NCBI RefSeq assembly: GCF_014645235.1
Contig: NZ_BMLM01000002.1
Span: forward strand, 292,695-356,694
Length of the DNA stretch: 64,000 bases
DNA from: Agrococcus terreus
Lineage (GTDB): Bacteria > Actinomycetota > Actinomycetes > Actinomycetales > Microbacteriaceae
Reading direction: 5' to 3'
A program made the position numbers and the translations under genes. How positions within the stretch are numbered: the stretch's first letter is position 1; each line of letters opens with the position of its first letter. Below the pieces are notes generated by a model. That model saw only the letters and a program-made list of their open reading frames with translations, was not told where the DNA came from and ran no database searches. Positions 35,878-43,778 of the stretch are shown in pieces.

Positions 35878-36723
35878 ATGACGATGGATCGGGAGCAGCT
35901 CGCCGACTTCCTGCGGCGACGACGGGAGTCGCTGCAGCCGGAGGACGTGGGGCTGCCGCGCGGGCCGCGGCGACGCACGGGCGGCCTCCGCCGCGAGGAG
36001 GTCGCGGTGCTGGCGGCGATGTCGACCGACTACTACACGCGACTCGAGCAGCAGCGCGGGCCGCGGCCGTCGGAGCAGATGCTCGCGTCGATCGCGCGCG
36101 GGCTCCGCCTCACGCTCGAGGAGCGCGACCACCTGCTCCTGCTGGCCGGGCACACGCCTCCGTCGCGCGCCGCGGGCGGCCAGCATGTCTCCCCCGGCCT
36201 CATGCGCATCCTCGACCGCCTCGCCGACACCCCGGCCCAGGTGATGACCGCGCTCGGCGAGACGCTCGTGCAGACGCCGCCGGCGCGGGCGCTCTTCGGC
36301 GACGAGACGCGCTTCGAGGGCTCGATGGCGAGCGTGGGATATCGCTGGTTCGTCGATCCCGCCTCCCGCGGCGTCTACCCGGAGGAGGACCACCCGGTCC
36401 ACGCGCGCGCCTTCACCGCCGACATCCGCGCGGTCGCGGCCGCGCAGGGCCCAGGCTCGCGTGCGGCCTCGCTCGTCGCCGAGCTGCTCGACGCGAGCCC
36501 GGAGTTCGCCGAGCTGTGGGCCGCGCACGAGGTGGGCGCGGGGCACTCCCGGCAGAAGCGGCTGCAGCACCCCGAGGTCGGCGTCATGCACCTCGAGTGC
36601 CAGGTGCTCCACGACCCGGTGCAGGGCCACACGCTGCTCATCCTGACGGCGGCGCCGGGGTCGGAGAGCGCCGAGCGGCTGCAGCTGCTGTCGGTCATCG
36701 GCGCGCAGGAGCTCGCGGGCTGA
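35878..36723 (+). CDS. XRE-family regulator with MmyB-like ligand-binding domain
   Basis: A 281-residue transcription factor. The N-terminal HTH spans ADFLRRRRESLQPEDVGLP to YYTRLEQQRGPRPSEQMLASIARGL, and the C-terminal two-thirds is the PAS-like MmyB domain (LGETLVQTPPARALFGD, FTADIRAVAAA, FAELWAAHEVG, HLECQVLHDPVQGHTLLILTA). MmyB-like proteins bind fatty acids and often control a neighbouring SDR, so the gene just upstream is its likely target (inference). The end is 14 bases from the convergent pilus cluster. Confidence 0.9.
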   Translation: MTMDREQLADFLRRRRESLQPEDVGLPRGPRRRTGGLRREEVAVLAAMSTDYYTRLEQQRGPRPSEQMLASIARGLRLTLEERDHLLLLAGHTPPSRAAGGQHVSPGLMRILDRLADTPAQVMTALGETLVQTPPARALFGDETRFEGSMASVGYRWFVDPASRGVYPEEDHPVHARAFTADIRAVAAAQGPGSRAASLVAELLDASPEFAELWAAHEVGAGHSRQKRLQHPEVGVMHLECQVLHDPVQGHTLLILTAAPGSESAERLQLLSVIGAQELAG

Positions 36724-36737
36724 GGCGCTCGCAGCGC

Positions 36738-37106
36738 TCATCGCGGCGGCCCAGCGACAGCGGTGGCGGATGCGGTGAGCGGACCGACCGGCACGGCCGT
36801 CGTGATCCGCGCGTCGAGCCCGTCGAGGGCGCACGACGTGAGCCGGGCGCCGCTCGCCGCCGCGACCGCGCCGGCGAGCGCGCACGGCTCGCCCACCGCG
36901 TAGCCGCTGAGCGCGTCGGCGGCCGTGAGGGCCGCGGCGTCCGCGGCCGCGGCCGCTCGAGCCTGCGCGATGCTCGCGGTGCCCGCGCCCACGACGAGCA
37001 GCGCGAGCGCGAGCGCGGCCGATGCGATCGCGAGCACGAGAGCCGTGCCCGCGCCGCGGTCGTCGCGCAGCGCCGGCAGCGGCCGCCCGCCGGCGCGCAG
37101 GCGCAT
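36738..37106 (-). CDS. Rv3654c-like TadE-related protein
   Basis: A 122-residue protein with an N-terminal Arg-rich part, DDRGAGTALVLAIASAALALALLVVG (one helix starting after a Gly, pseudopilin-like) and a small extracytoplasmic Ala-rich domain with two Cys. It corresponds to the last gene of the actinobacterial 'helicase/secretion neighbourhood' Tad cluster (Rv3654c type). I chose the ATG at 37106, which shares a base with the previous stop (TGATG), over longer readings that run through the TadE-like gene. Confidence 0.72.
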   Translation of the reverse strand: MRLRAGGRPLPALRDDRGAGTALVLAIASAALALALLVVGAGTASIAQARAAAAADAAALTAADALSGYAVGEPCALAGAVAAASGARLTSCALDGLDARITTAVPVGPLTASATAVAGPPR

Positions 37107-37441
37107 CACCGACCGCCCGCGTGCGCGCATCCGGTTGCCGAGAGCGTGAGGGCGCCGCCGAGCACCGAGCGCTCGAGCACGGCGCACACGAGCTCGCCGC
37201 GCGTCTCGAGCCGGAGGGCCGCGCCGTCCGCGTACGCGCCCGGGTCGTCGCCGCGGCCCGCCGCGCGCGCCGCCGCGCCCGCGGACTGCTCGAGGCCGAC
37301 CTGCGCCGCCGCGGCCGCGACCGCGCCCACCGCGATGGCGAGCGCGAGCACGGCCGCGGGCAGCGCCGCGGCGAGCTCGGCGGCGACCGCCCCGAGCTCG
37401 CCACGGCGGCCCGCGAGGGCCCTACTGGACAGTGAGGGCAC
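37106..37441 (-). CDS. TadE-like pilus protein
   Basis: A 111-residue minor pilin-like protein: GELGAVAAELAAALPAAVLALAIAV forms one helix starting after charged residues with a Glu five positions into the segment, as in TadE pseudopilins, followed by a short extracytoplasmic region with two Cys. Starts GTG at 37441, inside the end of the Flp gene (20-base overlap), so it is translationally coupled to the pilin. Confidence 0.7.
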   Translation of the reverse strand: MPSLSSRALAGRRGELGAVAAELAAALPAAVLALAIAVGAVAAAAAQVGLEQSAGAAARAAGRGDDPGAYADGAALRLETRGELVCAVLERSVLGGALTLSATGCAHAGGR

Positions 37442-37595
37442 GCTGCACCATGTCGGTGAGGATCCCGCGCACCTCGTCGGAGCGCAGGATCACCACCAGC
37501 AGGCCCGCGAACCCGACCGCCGCCATCGTCGCGATGACGTACTCGGCGGTCGCCGCGCCCTCCTCCTCGTGCACCAGCCTGTCGAGCATCCGCAT
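37422..37595 (-). CDS. Flp-type prepilin (DUF4244-like)
   Basis: A 57-residue gene: a basic/acidic leader (MRMLDRLVHEEEG), then AATAEYVIATMAAVGFAGLL and a short tail. Gly13 followed by Ala and Glu at +5 (G|AATAE) is the type IVb prepilin cleavage pattern, and the AEYVIAT segment is typical of actinobacterial Flp pilins. GAGAGGAGG precedes the ATG at 37595 by five bases. This is the major subunit candidate of the Tad pilus. The 150-base gap upstream with a hairpin allows its own expression level. Confidence 0.88.
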   Translation of the reverse strand: MRMLDRLVHEEEGAATAEYVIATMAAVGFAGLLVVILRSDEVRGILTDMVQRALTVQ

Positions 37596-37660
37596 GCTCG
37601 CCTCCTCTCAGTCGTGGATGGAGGTGTCAGGGTGCGCCGAGCGGCGGCTCCCGCGCGCCG

Positions 37661-37682
37661 CCTCCACGTGCACCTGTGGAGG
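37661..37682 (-). terminator. Hairpin between tadC-like and flp genes
   Basis: CCTCCAC pairs with GTGGAGG around eight bases. It may attenuate read-through between the secretion genes and the pilin; no T tract. Confidence 0.4.
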
Positions 37683-37745
37683 AGCGCGGCCGCGGGGCGG
37701 CGCGAGGCCCGGCGGCCGAGCGGCTCGAGCCGGCGCCCGGCCGGC

Positions 37746-38594
37746 TCAGGCGAGCGGCGCGAGCGACGCCTGCAGCATCGAGACGACGAGCGGCACGACC
37801 GCGACCAGCGTGAACGCGGGCAGCACGCAGACGCCGAGCGGCAGCGCGAGCCGCACGCCCGCCCGCTGCGCCCGCGCCTCCGCGTCGAGCCGGGCGCGGG
37901 TGCGCGCCGCGGTCGCCTCGGCGAGCAGCAGCCCGCGCACGGGCACGCCGGCGCGCTCGGCGAGCGCGAGCGCCTCGTCGACCGCCGCCCAGTCGGCGGC
38001 GTCGACGTCCGCGCCGTCGAGCGCCGCCGAGGCCGCGCGCCTCGCCGCCGCCGCGGCCCCGCCGCCCGCGAGCGCCACCGCCACGAGGTCGAGCGGCAGG
38101 CCCGGCGCGGGAGTGCCGCGCGCGGCCTCCGCGACGATCCTGCGCGACCACGCCCAGGCCGCCACGAGCAGCAGCGCGCCCGCGCCCATCGACCAGGTCG
38201 CCAGCCCGCCACCCGCCACCGCGCCGACGACGTCGAGCCCGAGCGCCGCGCCGAACCCGAGGCCCACGAGCGGCAGCAGCGCCACGAGCCGCGCCGTCGC
38301 GCGCGGCCCCGCGAGCACCGCCTCGAGCGCGCGACGCTGGGCGGCCTGCTCGCGCAGCAGGCCCGCGAGCCGCTCGAGGGTCGCCGCGGTCGGCGCGCCG
38401 GACGCGGCGGACACCTCGAGCACCGCTGCGACCGCACCGCCGGCCTGGGCATCCGCCGACTCCGGAGACGCGCCGACGAGCGTCCACGCTCGCTCGAGCG
38501 GCAGCCCGCCCGCCGCGAGCGCCGCGACCCGGTGCACCGTCGCCGCGGCGCCCTCGAGCCGGGCGGCGCCCGAACCCGCCCGCTCCCGCCTCAC
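37746..38594 (-). CDS. tadC: TadC-like type II secretion F domain protein
   Basis: A 282-residue inner-membrane platform protein of the Tad pilus. The GTG start overlaps the tadA stop. The soluble first part (VHRVAALAAGGLPLERAWTLVG, AATLERLAGLLREQAAQRRALEAVLAGPRATARLV) is the T2SF helical domain, followed by hydrophobic segments LVALLPLVGLGFGAALGLDVVG and ALLLVAAWAWSRR, and a final PLGVCVLPAFTLVAVVPLVVSML. Usually Tad clusters encode two such proteins (TadB and TadC); only this one is here. Confidence 0.82.
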   Translation of the reverse strand: MRRERAGSGAARLEGAAATVHRVAALAAGGLPLERAWTLVGASPESADAQAGGAVAAVLEVSAASGAPTAATLERLAGLLREQAAQRRALEAVLAGPRATARLVALLPLVGLGFGAALGLDVVGAVAGGGLATWSMGAGALLLVAAWAWSRRIVAEAARGTPAPGLPLDLVAVALAGGGAAAAARRAASAALDGADVDAADWAAVDEALALAERAGVPVRGLLLAEATAARTRARLDAEARAQRAGVRLALPLGVCVLPAFTLVAVVPLVVSMLQASLAPLA

Positions 38595-39616
38595 GGCCCG
38601 GCGCCCGCGCTCGCCCGCACCACGAGCCGCTCGCGGTCGAGCCCGAGCGCCCCGATCGCGGCCACCCGCCGGCCCTGCGCATCCCGCTCCACGTGGAGCA
38701 CCGCGCCGATCGCGCTCACCGCCTGCCGCGCGAGCGCCGCGGGCGAGAGGCCCGCGAGCGCGCCGAGCGCCTCGAGCCGCGCCGGCACGTCGTCGAGCGA
38801 GTTCGCGTGGAGCGTGCCGGCGCCCCCGTCGTGCCCCGTGTTCAGCGCGGCCAGCAGCTCGCGCACCTCCGCGCCGCGGCACTCGCCGAGCACGAGCCGG
38901 TCGGGCCGCATCCGCAGCGCCTCGCGCACGAGCCGCTCGAGCCCCACCGCGCCCGCGCCCTCCGCGTTGGCCTGCCGCGCCTCGAGCGCGACGACGTGCG
39001 GGTGGCGGATGCGCAGCTCGGCGACGTCCTCGATCGTGACGATCCGCTCCCCCGGTCCCGCCTCGGCGAGCATCGCGCCGAGCAGCGTCGTCTTCCCCGA
39101 GCCGCCCGCGCCGGTGACGAGCACGTTCGCGCGGCTCGCGACGAGCGCCCGCACGCGCCCGAGCGGCACGCGCACGAAGGCGCCCGAGGCCTCGAGCGCG
39201 GCGAGCGAGAGCGCCTCCACGCGCGGCAGGCGGATCGACAGCTGCGCGCCCGCGACGGCCACCGGCGGCAGCACGGCGTGCACGCGGATGCCGTCGTGCA
39301 GCCGCACGTCGGCGCACGGCGTCGCCTCGTCGACGTGCCGGCCGCCCGCGCCGACGAGCGCGACCGCGAGCGCGCGGGCCCGCTCGGGGCCGAGCACGAG
39401 CGGCGCGCGCTCCGCGCCGCCGCCGCGGTCCGCCCACACCTGGCCTCCGGTGACGAACACGTCGGTGACCGCCGGATCCGCGACGAGGGGAGCGAGCTCG
39501 CCGAACTCGGTGAGCGCCGCGCCGTCGAGCGCCGTGCGGGCGCTCGCGACCGCGGCCCGATCGGCGCCCGCGACGAAGGGGATGCCCGCCGCACGGGCGG
39601 TCGAGGTGGCCTGCAT
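38591..39616 (-). CDS. tadA: TadA/CpaF-type secretion ATPase
   Basis: Cytoplasmic hexameric ATPase that drives Flp pilus assembly. The 341 residues include VTDVFVTGGQVWADRGGG, Walker A VTGAGGSGKTTLLGAML, IVTIEDVAELRI (Walker-B-like region), the VREALRMRPDRLVLGECRGAEV segment and the His box LNTGHDGGAGTLHANS, all CpaF hallmarks. The ATG at 39616 follows TACGGT by six bases; longer readings up to 39844 are not conserved. It heads the cluster. The CpaE-like gene usually found before it is missing. Confidence 0.92.
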   Translation of the reverse strand: MQATSTARAAGIPFVAGADRAAVASARTALDGAALTEFGELAPLVADPAVTDVFVTGGQVWADRGGGAERAPLVLGPERARALAVALVGAGGRHVDEATPCADVRLHDGIRVHAVLPPVAVAGAQLSIRLPRVEALSLAALEASGAFVRVPLGRVRALVASRANVLVTGAGGSGKTTLLGAMLAEAGPGERIVTIEDVAELRIRHPHVVALEARQANAEGAGAVGLERLVREALRMRPDRLVLGECRGAEVRELLAALNTGHDGGAGTLHANSLDDVPARLEALGALAGLSPAALARQAVSAIGAVLHVERDAQGRRVAAIGALGLDRERLVVRASAGAGP

Positions 39617-39911
39617 GGCGGCACCGTAGGCGTCGCCGGGCGCTCCGGTGCGGGGTCGGGGCAGCGGCTGTGGAGACGTGCCCGCGCGACCCCGACGCAT
39701 CCGCAGACGGAGGCGGCGCCCGCCTGGGGGGAGGGGGCGCCGCCGCGGGCTCGCGGATGGGGGATCCGCACTGCGCCCGCCGATCGTCGGCCGAGCCGAC
39801 GGCACCATGGTAGGCCGGACGCGGTGTCCACGGGCACGCAACACGACGCAACGGCGCGCCCAGCGCCCGCGTATAGGCTCGCCGGGACGACGGAGTCAGG
39901 AGGAGCCACCA
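39617..39911. other. Divergent gap between the Tad cluster and acs
   Basis: Contains the tadA -10 (TACGGT, 39623-39628, minus), a 10-bp perfect hairpin GGCGGCGCCC/GGGCGCCGCC (39712-39744) and the acs promoter with TATAGGCT (39872-39879) and ribosome binding site AGGAGGAGCC at the end. No gene seen. Confidence 0.6.
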
Positions 39912-41855
<1,944 letters not shown>

Positions 41856-41914
41856 CCCGGCCGGCCGCGCCGCGCCAGCGCCGCGCCCGCCCGCCCGCCG
41901 CGCACCCCGTCTCG

Positions 41915-41974
41915 TCACCGAACTTCCCCGAATCCGACGTTGTCGCCTCGAAACGTCGAGTTCGGGGAAGTTCG
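41915..41974. repeat. Long hairpin, copy 1, left end of the DUF559 unit
   Basis: Arms of 23 bases (41919-41941 and 41952-41974) begin CGAACTTCCCCGAATCCGAC and match at 21 of 23 positions, with a 10-base loop. The same left arm occurs in copy 2. Preceded by TCAC, which is matched by GTGA after copy 2, so the outer ends of the two copies make a perfect 24-bp inverted repeat. Confidence 0.9.
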
Positions 41975-42044
41975 CGCTCGGCCCGGTCCACAGGGGCGCT
42001 CGGCCGCGCCGCGCCGCGCGTCGCGAGCGGTGCAGTGTGCGCGC

Positions 42045-43010
42045 ATGCACGATGGATGGGCACTGCCAGCGGCGCTGCGGGGCGCCACGTTCACAGCGGC
42101 GGATGCGAAGGCGCACGGCGTCGCGGAGCGCCGCCTCAGGAGCGACCGCGCGACGCAGCTGCATCACGGCGTGTGGGCTGATGCGGGGACCGAGCTGACG
42201 GTGGCGCAGCGGGCGAGCGCGGCACTCAGCGCCACCTCGCCCGACGCGTGGATCAGCCACGCCGCCGCCGCGCACCTGCTCGGGCTGCGCGTGCCCCCGA
42301 GGCTCCGCGCCCTGGACCGCATCGACGTCACCGTCCCGACGCCGATGCACGCGCCGCGCGGCCGGGGCGTTCGCGGACGCCAGCGGTCGCTCACGCCCAG
42401 CGCGATCGCGATGATCCACGGCATCCGCGCCTCCAGCCCGGCTCAGGCCTTCGTGGACGGTGCCGACTACCTAGCCTTCGCGGACCTGGTCGCGCTCGGC
42501 GACGGGATCGTCGACCTACGCCGCCCGCTCGCGAGCGCCCCAGAGCTGCGGCGAGCGATCGGGGAACATCGCGGCCAGCGCGGCCACCGTCGGCTCCTGG
42601 CGGCCTCGCATGCGGTCCGCCCGACGTCACGCTCGTGGGCCGAGACGGTCACGCGTCTCGAGCTGGAGGCGATGGGCGCGCCGCCCGCCTGGTGGAACGT
42701 CCCGGTGCACCTGCCGGGCGGAGAGGAGCTCGCGCCTGACGCAGCCTTCTGGCAGGCGGGAGTGCTGCTCGAGGTCGAGGGCGACCAGCATCGGACCGAC
42801 CGCGCCCAGTGGCTGACCGACCTCGACCGCTACAACCTGGTCCAGCGCTACGACCTCGAGCCGCATCGCATTGTCGTCACCTCACCCGCGGAGACGAGGG
42901 CTCGGCTCCGACCCATCGTCGACCGCATCCTGCGGCGCTGGGACCCGACGCGGGCCGCCGCGCCGATCGCTCCCTGGTACTCGCACCCGCCCGAGTTCCC
43001 CGAGGGCTAG
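42045..43010 (+). CDS. AbiEi-like winged helix plus DUF559/Vsr-like endonuclease
   Basis: A 321-residue protein. The first ~100 residues (FTAADAKAHGVAERRLRSD, LHHGVWADAG, AWISHAAAAHLLGL) look like the AbiEi-type winged-helix domain. The C-terminal part resembles DUF559/Vsr endonuclease-like folds: PDAAFWQAGVLLEVEGDQHR with Asp232 and Glu243/Glu245 before GDQH, then a basic RYDLEPHRIVVTSP end. D...ExE is the PD-(D/E)XK-type metal site. Such proteins are common and often multicopy in Microbacteriaceae; their role is not known. Here the gene sits exactly between two copies of a long hairpin. ATG at 42045 is six bases after CAGTGT. Confidence 0.75.
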   Translation: MHDGWALPAALRGATFTAADAKAHGVAERRLRSDRATQLHHGVWADAGTELTVAQRASAALSATSPDAWISHAAAAHLLGLRVPPRLRALDRIDVTVPTPMHAPRGRGVRGRQRSLTPSAIAMIHGIRASSPAQAFVDGADYLAFADLVALGDGIVDLRRPLASAPELRRAIGEHRGQRGHRRLLAASHAVRPTSRSWAETVTRLELEAMGAPPAWWNVPVHLPGGEELAPDAAFWQAGVLLEVEGDQHRTDRAQWLTDLDRYNLVQRYDLEPHRIVVTSPAETRARLRPIVDRILRRWDPTRAAAPIAPWYSHPPEFPEG

Positions 43011-43032
43011 CTGCTCTCCGCCCCGTGAACGA

Positions 43033-43092
43033 CGAACTTCCCCGAATCCGACGTTTCCACGCGGAGAGGTCGGATTCGGGGAAGTTCGGTGA
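43033..43092. repeat. Long hairpin, copy 2, right end of the DUF559 unit
   Basis: Perfect 20-bp stem (43033-43052 with 43069-43088), starting CGAACTTCCCCGAATCCGAC, which continues with mostly paired bases to a four-base ACGC loop. GTGA (43089-43092) completes the outer inverted repeat with 41915-41938. No T tract follows. Confidence 0.9.
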
Positions 43093-43106
43093 AGAGGGGC
43101 GCGGAG

Positions 43107-43565
43107 CTAGGCGAACTCGGCGATCAGCTCGATCTCGACCGGCGCGTGGAGCGGCAGCTCCGCGACGCCGACGGCCGAGCGGGCGTGGATGCCGGCGTCG
43201 CCGAACAGCTCGCCCAGCAGCTCGCTCGCACCGTTCACGACGCCGGGCTGTCCGCTGAAGCCCGCCGCCGAGGCGACGAAGCCCGTCACCTTCACGATGC
43301 GGGTGATGCGGTCGAGCGAGCCGATCTCGGCGTCGATCGCCGCGAGGGCGTTGAGGATGCACTGGCGCGCGTCCGCGTGCGCCTCGTCGGCCGAGACCTC
43401 GGTGCCGACGAGGCCCGTGCGCAGCAGCTGCCCGTCGACCATCGGCAGCTGGCCCGAGGTGAAGACGAGGTGGCCGGACACCACGGCGGGCACGTAGGCC
43501 GCCACGGGCTTGGCGACCGGCGGCAGCGCGATGCCGAGCTCGGCCATCCGCGCGACGACGCTCAC
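43107..43565 (-). CDS. RidA/YjgF-family protein
   Basis: A 152-residue member of the RidA superfamily, which deaminates reactive enamine/imine intermediates. It has the YVPAVVSGHLVFTSGQLPMVDG start and the C-terminal ARSAVGVAELPLHAPVEIELIAEF, the trimer-forming strand. The usual catalytic Arg (near RxAxxxxxLP) is replaced around ARSAVGVAELP by Ser-Ala, but Arg is just before, so activity is uncertain. GTG start overlaps the DUF4177 stop by four bases. Confidence 0.88.
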   Translation of the reverse strand: MSVVARMAELGIALPPVAKPVAAYVPAVVSGHLVFTSGQLPMVDGQLLRTGLVGTEVSADEAHADARQCILNALAAIDAEIGSLDRITRIVKVTGFVASAAGFSGQPGVVNGASELLGELFGDAGIHARSAVGVAELPLHAPVEIELIAEFA

Positions 43566-43729
43566 TCGGCGGCCTCGACGGGGCGCTTCAGGAAGGCGAC
43601 GAGGCCGCCCTCGGGGCCGTTCGCGACGTGCACGAGCTCCCAGCCGTCGGAGCCCCAGGTGTTGAGGATCGCGGTCTCGCGGTGGATGAGGAGCGGCGTG
43701 GTCGCGTACTCCCAGGTGGTCTTCGGCAT
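43562..43729 (-). CDS. DUF4177 family small protein
   Basis: A 55-residue protein with WEYATTPLLIHRETAILNTW, GSDGWELVHVANG and GLVAFLKRPVE, which is the DUF4177 pattern (aromatic-Glu-Tyr start, GWELV core). Function unknown. Its stop overlaps RidA start (GTGA). The pair is divergent from the PBP gene; the same pair precedes ponA2 in mycobacteria as I recall. Confidence 0.85.
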   Translation of the reverse strand: MPKTTWEYATTPLLIHRETAILNTWGSDGWELVHVANGPEGGLVAFLKRPVEAAE

Positions 43730-43764
43730 GGCGCGGTGCCCTCAGCTCTCATAGGTCGGTGCCG

Positions 43765-43770
43765 TACCCT
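43765..43770 (+). promoter_or_regulatory. -10 box of the PASTA-PBP gene
   Basis: TACCCT, eight bases before the ATG at 43779; probably leaderless, as no ribosome binding site is seen. Confidence 0.5.
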
Positions 43771-43778
43771 CGTATGCT

